From Phycisphaerae bacterium RAS1 (GTDB lineage Bacteria > Planctomycetota > Phycisphaerae > UBA1845 > Fen-1342), in contig SMLU01000003.1 in NCBI GenBank assembly GCA_007859745.1, forward strand, positions 452,617 to 516,616: a stretch of DNA of 64,000 bases, read 5' to 3'. Shown piece after piece: positions 1 to 9,105 of this stretch. The notes below the pieces were generated by a model. The model was not told the DNA's origin. It did not search any database and saw only the letters and a list, made by a program, of their open reading frames with translations. Position 1 is the stretch's first letter, and every line of letters begins with the position of its first letter. A program made the translations under genes and the position numbers.

Positions 1-599
1 GTGGGGCGCTGCGCAGTGCCCTTCTTGAGCGTGATGATCGCGCCGGCCCAGTTCGCGTGATCGGAGTCGATTCCGTCGCCGGCGTCTTCGACAATCAGCG
101 CCAATTGCCGCGCGCCGCTCAAATCAACGTCAGCGGATTCCGCCGCCGCCCCGCCGCGCAGCACGCCGCTTCGAAAACGCTCCACCCCGTCGACCAGCAC
201 GACAAAGACGACGCTTCCCAGCTCTCCGGATTCCGCGTCGACGCCGACGGCGGATTCGAAGCGGAGCGCGGCGCCGTGCAGCTCGATGGTCATCTCGCTG
301 CGGGCGTGCGTGCCGACGCCATGTTGATACACCGCGCCGCTCATGCGGAGCGGATTGTCGGCGACGGAGCGTCCGGCCCGCGGCTGACCCCATTGCTGAT
401 CCATCGCGGACAGGTCCAGCTCGTCGAGCCAGACGGCGTTCGAGCCGCGCGTCGTAGCGAGCAGCGGTTCGCCGCCGAGACCGGTGTCGCGCTTCTGCGC
501 GCAGCCGGCGACCGAGAGGATCGCTGCAATGCCAACAAGCCCGAAGCGCAAGTCGGAGCGCAGCCGGCCGGCCACTCTGTCAGGGGCGATTCTTGGCAC
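1..599 (-). CDS. NPCBM-domain lipoprotein (partial, runs off left edge)
   Basis: The gene is open to the left edge, so only about 199 N-terminal residues are visible. I translated it directly on the minus strand. It starts with GTG at 597-599, with a GGAG five bases upstream and only 13 nt after the stop of the upstream pseudokinase gene, so the two are probably co-transcribed. The N-terminus is a lipoprotein signal peptide (about residues 18-33) with a lipobox ending LSVAGC. The rest has the NPCBM/NEW2 hallmarks: an SAVYQHGVGTHA-like motif (read here as GAVYQHGVGTHA), then an ESAVGVDAE strand and a VVFVVLVDG strand. That fold is a putative galactose-type carbohydrate-binding module found with many secreted planctomycete enzymes. 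A catalytic domain could lie beyond the edge. The domain call is firm; the function is not known. Confidence 0.8.
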   Translation of the reverse strand, partial: MPRIAPDRVAGRLRSDLRFGLVGIAAILSVAGCAQKRDTGLGGEPLLATTRGSNAVWLDELDLSAMDQQWGQPRAGRSVADNPLRMSGAVYQHGVGTHARSEMTIELHGAALRFESAVGVDAESGELGSVVFVVLVDGVERFRSGVLRGGAAAESADVDLSGARQLALIVEDAGDGIDSDHANWAGAIITLKKGTAQRP

Positions 600-612
600 G
601 AATGCTCCGCTG

Positions 613-3600
613 CTACTTCGGATACACGCGCAGGATCGACCGCCCACCAACCAGGCCGTCGCCGTAGGCGCGCTGCTGCGTCACCAGTGGAGATCGGAGC
701 CAGTCGAGCAGCGCCCGCGCATCGGCATTCGGCGGCGGGGCCGGCGTCAAGCTGCCCTTCAGCTTGCCCTCCAGGATCGAGCAGCCGCCGACGGCCCAGA
801 ATTGGGTCGCGCGGCGGTCATCGGCGCACCAATCGAACATGCCGCCGAACATCTGCAGGTCTTTGCCGGCTTTGAGCGCCGCGAGGCTCCATACGCTCAC
901 GGTCGGCACGTCCAGTTGGCGGGCCTCGGCCGCCTTCAAGGCGTCGTCGGGCGTGTCAAACGGACCGCTCTCCGCGGCGTCAATGTAAAAGATCGACCAG
1001 CCGCGCTGCGCCTCGGGCACATCCAGGTCGCTCCAAGCTGGGTCTGCCGGCGGCAAGGCGACGAGCTTCAGTTTCGCCCCGCCGCCGTCGGTCAATTCAG
1101 CGGGATATCCCGTCAGTCCGTCCGCGGCGCCGGCTTCAAACCCCTTGATCGGCTCGAAGGGAGGCGGCAGGCCGTCGAGCTTCAGCTCGACGCCGGCGAC
1201 CGCCGGGTCGTCGTCCGCTTTCTTCAGCGCGGCCTCGGCCGCGGCGATCAAGTTGAACGCGGCGGCAAGCTTGCCGGCGGCGCCTTCGCTGCGGGCCTTG
1301 TCTACCACGGCGGCCGCCGCGCCGGCGACCGCAGCCTTTAACCCGGCCTCGTCCACGGCGGATGACACTTTCCACGATTTCTGCGGCTCGTCGTAGACAA
1401 CGGAAACATCGACCACGAACTGCTGCTGCCGGCCGTCGGTCAGAGCAATGCGCTGCGTGCCCGAAGGCGGCTCATCGGCAGTCTTCCGCCAGACGCCGAG
1501 CGCGCCACTGAGCGGTGCGGCGGATTCGCCGGCGGCAACGTTGAGCGCCGCCAGCGCGTCGGCCAGCGGCGCGCGCGCCAGGCGGGCCAGTGCCACGATG
1601 TCGCGCGGCAGTTCCACAACCGGCGGCTGAGTCGTGACGAGATCCTCAAACGTGGGCCGCGTCACGACGGTCTGGCCGCCGTTCTGATTCTGCGGAGTCT
1701 GCCCGCCGTTGTCGTTGGTGTTTTCCGGAGCCGTGTTGTCGTTCTGATTGTCGGCGGCGTTCACGTTCTGCGCGCCGCCGTTGTCGTTCTGGTTGGCCAC
1801 GGCGACGTTCGCGTTTGATGGCGCCGTGTTGTCGTTCTGGTTCACGGACGCGACGTTGTCGTTACGCGGCGCCGTGTTCTCATTGGTGTTCACGGCGGCG
1901 AGGTTGTCGTTGCGGTTTTCAGCCGCGTTTTCGTTGCGATTGCCGGCCGCCAATCCGCTGGCGTTGAGATTCTGGCCCTGGTTGTCGTTCGTGTTTGCGG
2001 CAATCCCGCCCTTGTTGGTGTTCTCGTTTTCCGGATTGGTCACCACCGGCTTGCCACCGCCGATGATGCCCGTCATGAACAGCACCACCACCACCGCGGC
2101 GACGCCCAGCACGCCTCCGCCCACCGCCAGCGGCATCATCGACGACTTGGGCTGCGGCAGGGCCTCGAATTTCGCCAGCAGCGCCGCCGCCTCCTCCTTC
2201 TGCTGTTTCTCGACCACCGGATCATCGCGCAGCGATGCGGCTCGGACGGCGAAGTTGGGCGCCTTGCGGCCGCGCTGCTCCAGCTCGGCCGTGAGCGCCT
2301 TCAGCTCTTCGCCGATCTCCTTGCGCCGCGCGACGATCTTCGCCTTGATTTCCTTCTCGAGCGCCTTCAGGCGGGTCAGCGCGAGTTCCGGAACGCCGGC
2401 TTCTTTCTTCAGCAGGTCGGCCGCGTCACGGTAGGCGGCGGCCGTGTCGCCGCGCTTCGCCGCCGTCTCGATCGCAGCCACCTTGGGCATCCACTCCGCC
2501 AGCCGCACCGTCTGCTGGAGCAGCTCGGCGTGCTTGGTGGTCAGCGTTTTTTCGTATTCGAGGCCGGACGCGGCGCGGTCCAGCAGGTCGCGCGCGGCGG
2601 CGTACTCTCCATTGGCCAGCGCCGCCGTGGCCTCGCTCATGGCCCGCTTGGCCGCCTCGACCGCTTCGCGGCGATGCTGCTTCTCGAATTCGGCCAGCCG
2701 CTGGCGAATGGTGTCGGTGCGTTTCTTCGCCCAACTGGGCAGGTCCGGCGGCAGCGCCCCGAGGGATTCGCCGGACGAGGAGCCGCCCTTTTCCAGAAAA
2801 TCGATCGCCGCGCGGGCCTGGCCGGATTGCAGCGCGCTCTCGGCCGCGACAATCGTCCGCAGGATGGGCTTTTGAGCCTGCACGTCGCTGCGGAGCGAGG
2901 TTGCTTTGGCTCGCAGCTCGTCCCAGACGTGCGGCGACGCGACGATTTCGGCGAGCAGCTCCTCGGCCGCGGTCAGGTCGCCGCCGGGGGCCAGCTTGGC
3001 GGCTTGTTCGAAGCGCTGCTCGAGTCGCTTGCGCTGCTTGTCGGCGAAGGACTTCTGGGCGGTCGCGATTTCGCCGCTGAGCTGGGCGACTTCTTCCTCA
3101 AAGCTGGCCGGCAGCCCCTTCGTGTCCAGCGAGGTCAGTTTCGCCGCGGCGCCGCCGAAATCATCTTTCTTGAGGCAGTCCTGAGCCGCCTGGAAGATGG
3201 TGATGGCCTGGCGATAGCGGTTGCAGCTTTCCTGAAGAGCGGTCGCTTTGCTTCGCGCATCCGCGGGCAACGCGTCCTTGAGACTCAGGACGGTCTTCAC
3301 GAGCGACGCGGCCTTGATCACGTCGCCGGCGTGATAGGCGGCGTCTGCCTTGGCGATGGAGTCGAGCGCGTCGTTGAGCGCCGCCTGCCGCGCCTCGGCC
3401 ATCGCCTTTTCGACGCGGGTGATCAGTGTCGAGCGTTGTCCGGCGAGCTTCCGGGGCAAGCCCGAGGTCGGCATGGCCTGCAGCGCTTCGAGCGCCGACT
3501 CGGCGTCGCCGTCGCGGTATTTCTTCTCGGCGGCGCTGATCTGATCGAGAGCCGTCTTGAGCTGGTGCAGCCGCGTGCCCAGTTCGCCGCGGCGTTCCAG

Positions 3601-5337
3601 GAGCGAAGCGTCGTTGATGTCGAAGGCCAGACCTTCGAGCTGCTCTTCGAGCAGCGGCGCGTCAGCGTCGTCCCAGGCTTTCTGAGCTTCGTCGAGCGCC
3701 TGGGCATACTCGGCCCGCTTGGCGAGATCCGCCTCGACCTGGTCCTTGATGGCGCTGGCCTTGAGCGCCAGCGTCGGCGGAAGCGACGCGTCCTTCAGCA
3801 GTTCGCTCGCACGCTTCAGCGCTTCGTCGAGCTGGCTGCGCTCCAGCGCCTGGGTCGCCGCCGCCAGCAGGCTTTCCTGCTTCTTGCGACGTTTGGCGAT
3901 CTCGTCGATCTCACCCAGCAGCTTGCGCGCCTGTTCGGCCAGCGAAGCGGGCACCGACGGCTGCTGCAGGGCGGCGTTGATCGCTTCGCGCGCGGCGTCG
4001 AACTCCCCGCCGTCGATGTACTCGCGCGCGTTTTCCAGATAGGCGCGCGCGAATTCCGCGGCGGCGGTGTCGCCCATCTTGTCGCGCTCGTCGCACTCGC
4101 GGCGCAGCTCCGCGGCGCGCGATTTCTGGGCCGCCTCAGCTTCGGCGGCGGCTTCGATCTCGCCCAGCAGCATGCGGCACTGCGCCGTGTCGCCGTAGTC
4201 GAGGGCGTGCTGGGCCTCGTCCAGCTTCTTCTGCAGCGCCCGCTGTTTCTGAATCTGCCCCTTCTTCGCCTCGACTTCCTTGACGGTGGCCGTCAGCACG
4301 CCGCGCAGCATGTCGGGCATGGCCGCGTCGCCCGCCAGCGGCGCCGCCTGCCCGGCGAAGGCCTCCACGTCGCCGTCGTCAAGATGCTTCACCGCGGCCG
4401 AGAGCGTCTTCGACGCCGCTTCCCACGCGGCCGGCGCGTGCTCCTTGAACACCTCGTCCAGCTCGGGCAGCTTGAAGCGGTTCTCGGGCGCGTGATCGAG
4501 CATGCGGCGAACGGTGGACGCCCAGGTCAGAATCTTCTTGTCCGCCGTATTGGCCAGCCCCTTGTCGTTGCGGTCGAACGTCTCCTTCCAGTCTTTCCGC
4601 TCGTCGCGCAGCTCGTACGGCTCGAGCACGAAAATGTAGTAATTCGGATTCGGCTCACCGAAATCGGCGCCGAACGGATGCGCCCCGGTCGCCAGAACAA
4701 ACAACGTCGCGCCCAGCGAGAACTGGTCGGAGCGCGGGTTGAATCGCTGCCCGCCCTGCAGGAGCTCCGGCGGATAGTAGGTGCTGTTCCAGCCGCGCTC
4801 GCGCGTCTCCTGGTCGCCCAGCAGGCGCCAGGTGCCCGACAGGTTCATGCCGCCGGACGTCTGCGAGAAGCCCGGCTCGCAATGCAGCAGGCTCTGGCAA
4901 TCGCGAACCACCGCCTCGAACGCGGGCGCGACGCCGAAATCGGAGAGCTTCACCCGGCCGGTGCGGTCGCGCAGCAGCGCACCGGGCTGTATGCCGCCGT
5001 GGGCGATCTTCTCGTCTTCAGATGCTTTCAGGGCGCGCGTCAGCGACCAGGTGAGCCACCAGATGGTTTCGATCGGTGGGCGATCCTTGCCGCCGACGAC
5101 GGCGGCCAGGTCCAGCGCCGCGGCCGGCTCGTGCGGAATGACGACGAAATCGCCCTGCTCGCGGATCGTCCCGTCCACACGCAGGATCGTGTCGCAGCGC
5201 GACGCCAGCTCCGCCTGTTTCTTCACCGCGGCGGCCAGCTTGGACAAGAGCGCGGCCCGCTCCTTGGCGCCGAGATTCGCCGGAAGCTCGACGATCCGCG
5301 CCTGGCTCAGCTTTGACTGGAAGGGTTCGAACGCCAA
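613..5337 (-). CDS. Giant membrane-anchored Ser/Thr pseudokinase with helical repeats and Asn-rich linker
   Basis: A 1574-aa protein. Residues about 30-300 resemble a protein-kinase fold: DFG is intact (LSDFG, about 131-135), an APE-like YPPELL follows, and there is a kinase-like RSDQFSLG helix. The catalytic loop is HGGIQPGALL (from 113), which lacks the HRD aspartate and the asparagine. No glycine loop or VAxK lysine is visible, so it is predicted to be catalytically dead. Residues about 300-1065 are long Ala/Glu/Lys-rich helices, probably helical repeats or coiled coil. A single membrane segment lies at about 1070-1092. It is followed by about 130 residues dense in N-x-N-[DE]-N motifs and then a C-terminal domain (about 1230-1574) of unknown type. 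If the topology is normal, the kinase fold is cytoplasmic and the C-terminus is outside. The start is TTG with a weak ribosome site, so the exact start is uncertain. Confidence 0.85.
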   Translation of the reverse strand: MAFEPFQSKLSQARIVELPANLGAKERAALLSKLAAAVKKQAELASRCDTILRVDGTIREQGDFVVIPHEPAAALDLAAVVGGKDRPPIETIWWLTWSLTRALKASEDEKIAHGGIQPGALLRDRTGRVKLSDFGVAPAFEAVVRDCQSLLHCEPGFSQTSGGMNLSGTWRLLGDQETRERGWNSTYYPPELLQGGQRFNPRSDQFSLGATLFVLATGAHPFGADFGEPNPNYYIFVLEPYELRDERKDWKETFDRNDKGLANTADKKILTWASTVRRMLDHAPENRFKLPELDEVFKEHAPAAWEAASKTLSAAVKHLDDGDVEAFAGQAAPLAGDAAMPDMLRGVLTATVKEVEAKKGQIQKQRALQKKLDEAQHALDYGDTAQCRMLLGEIEAAAEAEAAQKSRAAELRRECDERDKMGDTAAAEFARAYLENAREYIDGGEFDAAREAINAALQQPSVPASLAEQARKLLGEIDEIAKRRKKQESLLAAATQALERSQLDEALKRASELLKDASLPPTLALKASAIKDQVEADLAKRAEYAQALDEAQKAWDDADAPLLEEQLEGLAFDINDASLLERRGELGTRLHQLKTALDQISAAEKKYRDGDAESALEALQAMPTSGLPRKLAGQRSTLITRVEKAMAEARQAALNDALDSIAKADAAYHAGDVIKAASLVKTVLSLKDALPADARSKATALQESCNRYRQAITIFQAAQDCLKKDDFGGAAAKLTSLDTKGLPASFEEEVAQLSGEIATAQKSFADKQRKRLEQRFEQAAKLAPGGDLTAAEELLAEIVASPHVWDELRAKATSLRSDVQAQKPILRTIVAAESALQSGQARAAIDFLEKGGSSSGESLGALPPDLPSWAKKRTDTIRQRLAEFEKQHRREAVEAAKRAMSEATAALANGEYAAARDLLDRAASGLEYEKTLTTKHAELLQQTVRLAEWMPKVAAIETAAKRGDTAAAYRDAADLLKKEAGVPELALTRLKALEKEIKAKIVARRKEIGEELKALTAELEQRGRKAPNFAVRAASLRDDPVVEKQQKEEAAALLAKFEALPQPKSSMMPLAVGGGVLGVAAVVVVLFMTGIIGGGKPVVTNPENENTNKGGIAANTNDNQGQNLNASGLAAGNRNENAAENRNDNLAAVNTNENTAPRNDNVASVNQNDNTAPSNANVAVANQNDNGGAQNVNAADNQNDNTAPENTNDNGGQTPQNQNGGQTVVTRPTFEDLVTTQPPVVELPRDIVALARLARAPLADALAALNVAAGESAAPLSGALGVWRKTADEPPSGTQRIALTDGRQQQFVVDVSVVYDEPQKSWKVSSAVDEAGLKAAVAGAAAAVVDKARSEGAAGKLAAAFNLIAAAEAALKKADDDPAVAGVELKLDGLPPPFEPIKGFEAGAADGLTGYPAELTDGGGAKLKLVALPPADPAWSDLDVPEAQRGWSIFYIDAAESGPFDTPDDALKAAEARQLDVPTVSVWSLAALKAGKDLQMFGGMFDWCADDRRATQFWAVGGCSILEGKLKGSLTPAPPPNADARALLDWLRSPLVTQQRAYGDGLVGGRSILRVYPK
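1660..2045 (-). repeat. Asn-rich NxN[DE]N repeat tract inside the pseudokinase
   Basis: This in-frame low-complexity stretch encodes about ten N-x-N-D-N or N-x-N-E-N motifs, spaced roughly 10-13 residues and separated by short Ala/Gly/Thr/Pro spacers. It directly follows the transmembrane segment, so it probably forms an extracytoplasmic spacer. On the plus strand it shows as recurring gttgtcgtt-type words. Confidence 0.8.
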
Positions 5338-5687
5338 CGCTTGCTATCCGCTGTAGAGGCCGGAGCTTGGGGGCCGTGGATCGATCGGGGGACCCACTAC
5401 GAGACGATCAGCGGCGCCGGCGCCGGCGCCAGTCGTGTTACTATGAACGCTTCTCCGCGTCTGTCAAACCGCGGCTGCGACAGGGGCGCGTCCTCTCGGC
5501 GAATCGCGGACCGGACCGCATCCGCTCTGCGGGAAACTTCCGCAGCCTTCCGAGACCGGCCAGAGGCCGGTCCCCCAGACAAACCCACCACTCGCGACGG
5601 ATCGGCCGTCCGGTCTGCTCCGCACACACCACTTTGATATCGGATTGCCGGATTGGTGCATCGATTTGCGCGTTCGCGGCCCGCGGC
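5338..5687. other. Intergenic region upstream of the pseudokinase gene
   Basis: These 350 bp lie between the CRTAC1-type gene end and the pseudokinase start, both on the minus strand. I see no coding signal. The only recognisable element is one palindrome of the GACCGGCC family at 5551-5580. The pseudokinase promoter should be in the left part, but I cannot identify -35/-10 boxes with confidence. Confidence 0.5.
5551..5580. repeat. Family G palindrome (GACCGGCC type)
   Basis: The core GACCGGCCAGAGGCCGGTC is a near-perfect palindrome followed by CCCCCAG. The same unit occurs at 22576-22603 and twice, as an inverted pair, at 41302-41393. Confidence 0.75.
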
Positions 5688-7517
5688 CTAGCGCTGGAAC
5701 GGGAGCGTCTCGATCACCCCCCCGCGGCCTTCGCCGACCACGTACGTCGCGCCGCCCTGAAGCACGCCGGCGGTCTGAAAAAAACCGCTCGGCCAGCGAA
5801 CGTCGATCGCCCCGCCGGGGGCGCCGCCGATCACGAACGTCGCCGCCAGCTCGCTCTGCGAGAGATACGACCCGCCGGTGCGGAACATGCAGGTGTAGCT
5901 CTCACCGCTCGACACGCGACAGCGGACCTGGCAGCCGATCCCGTCATACTCCTGCCACGCTCCGCGGAGCGTGACGCGTACGACGTTGGGCGGCGCGGGC
6001 AGGTCGTTGCGCAAGAGCCGCGGCCTTCCACCGTTGACAGTCAGCAGCAGATCGAGATCGCCGTCGTTGTCGATGTCCGCGTACGCCAGTCCGCGGCCGG
6101 CTCCGGGCTGATTGAAATCCGGCCCGACGCTGCCGGAAATGTCCGCAAATCCGCCGCCGCCGTCGCCGCGGAAGAGCTTCAGGGCCGAGCCGCCCGCGTC
6201 CGCGGCGGCGCGTTCTCGCGGCGCATCTCGCGCGACGACTAGATCCGCGAATCCGTCCAGATCGACGTCGGCCATCACCAAACCGAACGTCCCGCCGCAT
6301 TCCGGCGGCAGCCCAGCCGCCGCAGCCCGATTCTCGAACGCGGCGCCTTTGTCCGATCGCGTCATCAGCGACAGCGGCTCGCCGGCGGCCGCGCCGATCG
6401 CGATCCACGGCATGCCGTTGTTCATCCATTCGCACGAATCGACGCCGCGGCTGGACCGCACCGGTCCGCCCGCCGGGGCGAACCCGATCTTCGCGGCCAT
6501 CTCCTCAAACCGCGCCACGCCGCTGCGCTGATAGGCGAAGTTCGGCTCGCCATCGTTGGTGACGATCAGGTCGGGCCGGAAATCGCGGTTGAGATCATCC
6601 ACGACTACGGAGAGCGAGCGGCCGCGCGGATTGAACAACCCCGCCGAGCGCGTCACCTCTACCAGCCGCCCCTCGCCGACGTTCTGAAACAGCCGGCAGG
6701 TTTGCCCCGGGTAGGCCTCGGCGCCCTTTCCGGCGGGCACGGCGGCGGCCTGCGGCGACCAGGCCGCATAATTGCAGACGAAAAGGTCGAGCTTGTGATC
6801 CAGGTCGAAGTCCAGCCACGCGGCCGCGGTCGACCAGTCCGCCGCGCCGCCCGCGGCGCCAGCATCCTCGTACTGCATCAGCGACGCCGTCGCGTCGACC
6901 AGCACGCCGCCCTCGTTGAGCAAGAGCACGCAGCGGCCGACGCCCGTCAGAAACAGGTCGATGTCGCTGTCATGATCGTAGTCGGCGGCGGCGAACGCCA
7001 TGCCGCAGAAATCGACTTGGGCCAGCCCCACCGCCTCGGTCGCATCGCTGAACGTGCCGTCCGAGTTGTTGAGATAGAGCCGCGGCGACCGTTTGCCCGC
7101 GTCGGCGGCCTGACCGGGCAGCGGGCCGCCGTTGATCAGCAGGATATCAGGGCGGTGATTGCAGTCGAAATCAAGGAATCCGCCGCCTGCGCCCATCGTT
7201 TCAGGCAGCGTTTTGGATTGCGAAACGCCGTTGAAATGTACAAAGTCGACGCCGGTTTGCTGCGTAATGTCGACGAACGTCGGCGTGCGCGGCGCGGGGC
7301 GACTCGCGGGGCGCGAGGCGGACGGCGGTTGCGGCGCGGGCGCGGTTGCGGTCGCGGCCGGGAGCGCGTGGGAGGTCGGCGACGCCGGCGGCGACGACCC
7401 GCATCCGCTCATCAGCAGAAGAAGTGCGACCGTTGCTTGAAGCCGCGGGGGCGCGCACGCCCTCGCAGTCACGATCAGGTCCTCGCGCCACGCGCCGCGC
7501 CGTTTCCGCATGCTCAT
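5688..7517 (-). CDS. CRTAC1-type FG-GAP/ASPIC-UnbV lipoprotein
   Basis: A 609-aa protein. A long basic N-terminus is followed by a hydrophobic stretch ending LLLMSGC, a lipoprotein cleavage motif. From about residue 74, PTFVDITQQTGVDF begins a series of FG-GAP/VCBS propeller repeats recognisable by D-x-D-x-D calcium-type loops (for example DYDHDSDIDLF, DVDLDGFADLV, DIDNDGDLDLLL). The C-terminal 80 residues form an ASPIC/UnbV module (GGSYLSQSE ... IDVRWPSG). Family members are secreted or surface proteins common in Planctomycetes and related phyla; their role is unknown, with adhesion or calcium-dependent binding most often suggested. The ATG abuts the tmk stop with no gap, so the gene is the last of a lipoprotein-tmk-CRTAC1 operon. 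Confidence 0.9.
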   Translation of the reverse strand: MSMRKRRGAWREDLIVTARACAPPRLQATVALLLLMSGCGSSPPASPTSHALPAATATAPAPQPPSASRPASRPAPRTPTFVDITQQTGVDFVHFNGVSQSKTLPETMGAGGGFLDFDCNHRPDILLINGGPLPGQAADAGKRSPRLYLNNSDGTFSDATEAVGLAQVDFCGMAFAAADYDHDSDIDLFLTGVGRCVLLLNEGGVLVDATASLMQYEDAGAAGGAADWSTAAAWLDFDLDHKLDLFVCNYAAWSPQAAAVPAGKGAEAYPGQTCRLFQNVGEGRLVEVTRSAGLFNPRGRSLSVVVDDLNRDFRPDLIVTNDGEPNFAYQRSGVARFEEMAAKIGFAPAGGPVRSSRGVDSCEWMNNGMPWIAIGAAAGEPLSLMTRSDKGAAFENRAAAAGLPPECGGTFGLVMADVDLDGFADLVVARDAPRERAAADAGGSALKLFRGDGGGGFADISGSVGPDFNQPGAGRGLAYADIDNDGDLDLLLTVNGGRPRLLRNDLPAPPNVVRVTLRGAWQEYDGIGCQVRCRVSSGESYTCMFRTGGSYLSQSELAATFVIGGAPGGAIDVRWPSGFFQTAGVLQGGATYVVGEGRGGVIETLPFQR

Positions 7518-8216
7518 CTACCCGAACCGCCGCGCCAGCTCGCGCTCGATATCACTGAAAACCGCCTCCGCCTCGCGCGACGCATCCAGAACAACCACCG
7601 GGGCGGGGTAGACGTCCGGCAACTCGAGATACAGCGAACGCACGCGGCGATGGTACTCCAGGGGGCGGCGCTCGATTGCGTCGGGCGCGGCGCCGTCGAA
7701 CATCGACTTCTGCCCGGCCACGTGGGCCGCGTCGCCGCGCCGCGCGTTCCTGCCGACGTGCCGCGGGTCACGCCCGGTGCGGGCAAAGCCCACCTCTGGT
7801 GGCACGTCGAGCACGACCGTCAGGTCGGGCCAGTTGTCGTCCACGGCGAGCGCGCCAAGCCGAATCACCAGCTCGCGCGGCGTACCGGAGGCGACCTGGT
7901 AGGCGCAGGTCGAGGAGATGAAGCGGTCGCAGAGCACCGTCTCGCCGCGCTGGAGCGCGGGGCGGATCACTTCGTGCAGTAGTTGGGCGCGCGATGCCAT
8001 GAAAAGCATCGCCTCGCAGCGCGGGGCCATTTCATTCAGATCGAAGTCCAGCAGAAGGTGCCGCACGCGCTCGCCGATCGCCGTTCCCCCGGGGTCCCGC
8101 GCGCGACAGCAGCGGCCGCCGGCGGCCGTGATCCGGCGCTCGAGGCGGTCGAGCTGTGCGCCCTTGCCGGCGCCGTCGGGGCCGTCGAAGACGATGAATT
8201 TTCCGGCGAGGTTCAC
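7518..8216 (-). CDS. tmk: Thymidylate kinase
   Basis: At 232 aa it is close to the usual 205-230 aa. It phosphorylates dTMP to dTDP with ATP in the cytoplasm, an essential step in dTTP supply. The P-loop FDGPDGAGKG is at residues 9-18, the DRF motif (CDRFISSTCAYQ) that binds the dTMP phosphate follows at about 95, and an Arg-rich LID-like segment (GRDPRHVGRN) lies at about 148-157. It starts 1 bp after the upstream lipoprotein stop and its own stop touches the next gene, so it is translated within an operon. Pairing with surface lipoproteins looks incidental. Confidence 0.93.
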   Translation of the reverse strand: MNLAGKFIVFDGPDGAGKGAQLDRLERRITAAGGRCCRARDPGGTAIGERVRHLLLDFDLNEMAPRCEAMLFMASRAQLLHEVIRPALQRGETVLCDRFISSTCAYQVASGTPRELVIRLGALAVDDNWPDLTVVLDVPPEVGFARTGRDPRHVGRNARRGDAAHVAGQKSMFDGAAPDAIERRPLEYHRRVRSLYLELPDVYPAPVVVLDASREAEAVFSDIERELARRFG

Positions 8217-8217
8217 T

Positions 8218-9105
8218 TCAATTCTTGATTTTCAGCTCGCGCAGCAGTTTCACAAAATCCGCGCGGGCGGCAGTCATCGTCGCCTTCGGGCCGGTGCCGC
8301 GGAAAAACCAGGGACCGCCGGAGCCTTCCACAATCGCGCCCAGCAGCATGTACTCGGACTCGGTCGTCTTGCCGGTTCCACCCGCCATCTGCGGCGACGT
8401 GTAGAACCCGTTCGCCTCGACCATGTGCACCGTGAGCTGATCGTGGGCGAATGTCTCGCGCTTGATCGCCGCGGCGTCGAGCGGGCCGCCTTCCTTGTTC
8501 TTGAAAAAACTCACCCAGCGGTCGATGTTCATGTCCACCCCGCCGACGGCGCCCTGGCCCGGAAAGTGCGTGACGACGACTTCCGCCGTCCCGCTGTCGC
8601 CGGATGCGAGCGGGACCTCGAAGTGGGCGATGCGCGGCGACCCTGGGGCGGGCGCCACTGTTTTCCAGGCGGCCGGCGCCTCGATGAAAATGCCGCCGCC
8701 GGGCATGCGACCGCCGTGCGGGCTGCCGCCGGCGGGCTGAGAGGCGGCGTGCGGGTCGCGCCCCGTGGCGGCCATGGCGCCCGGGGCGTTGCTGGACTGC
8801 AACGCGCGACGGACAGCGGCGATGTCCTCCTCTGATGGCTGCGATCCGGCGGGCTTCGGCGCGGCATCGGGTCTGGGCGAAGCCGCCGGCGCCTTTTCGC
8901 CCGAGGGTGCGGGAGGCTGGGCTTGCGCAGCCGAATTTGTGTTCGTTGCCGCCGCCGGCGAGCCGCTTTGTGCGGACGGCGGCCGTTCGCAGCCAGCAAG
9001 CATGAGGGAAAAGCCGCACAGGCCGGCCGCGAGGACGCGCGCCGCGCCGCTGTATTGGGCGGCCAAGCACGCCGATCGTCGAGAATAACCCTGAATTCGA
9101 AGCAT
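8218..9105 (-). CDS. Lipoprotein of unknown function
   Basis: A 295-aa protein starting with ATG eight bases after GGAG. The signal peptide ends LMLAGC (about residues 25-39), giving lipidation at Cys39. Next comes a low-complexity Ala/Pro/Ser-rich linker to about residue 135, then a globular domain starting GGIFIEAPAAWKTVAP. The domain's pattern (W-K-T near its start, a DxxRWVSFF motif and a late GTGPKATMTAA) recalls small planctomycete lipoproteins that I cannot tie to a named family. It leads the operon with tmk and the CRTAC1 gene. Function unknown. Confidence 0.8.
   Translation of the reverse strand: MLRIQGYSRRSACLAAQYSGAARVLAAGLCGFSLMLAGCERPPSAQSGSPAAATNTNSAAQAQPPAPSGEKAPAASPRPDAAPKPAGSQPSEEDIAAVRRALQSSNAPGAMAATGRDPHAASQPAGGSPHGGRMPGGGIFIEAPAAWKTVAPAPGSPRIAHFEVPLASGDSGTAEVVVTHFPGQGAVGGVDMNIDRWVSFFKNKEGGPLDAAAIKRETFAHDQLTVHMVEANGFYTSPQMAGGTGKTTESEYMLLGAIVEGSGGPWFFRGTGPKATMTAARADFVKLLRELKIKN

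Noticed and set aside
2530..5316. A 928-residue open frame antisense to the pseudokinase gene
   Set aside because: It is a by-product of GC-rich third positions on the other strand. It is Arg/Gly/Leu-rich throughout, has no domain, and the minus-strand frame has clear kinase and transmembrane features.
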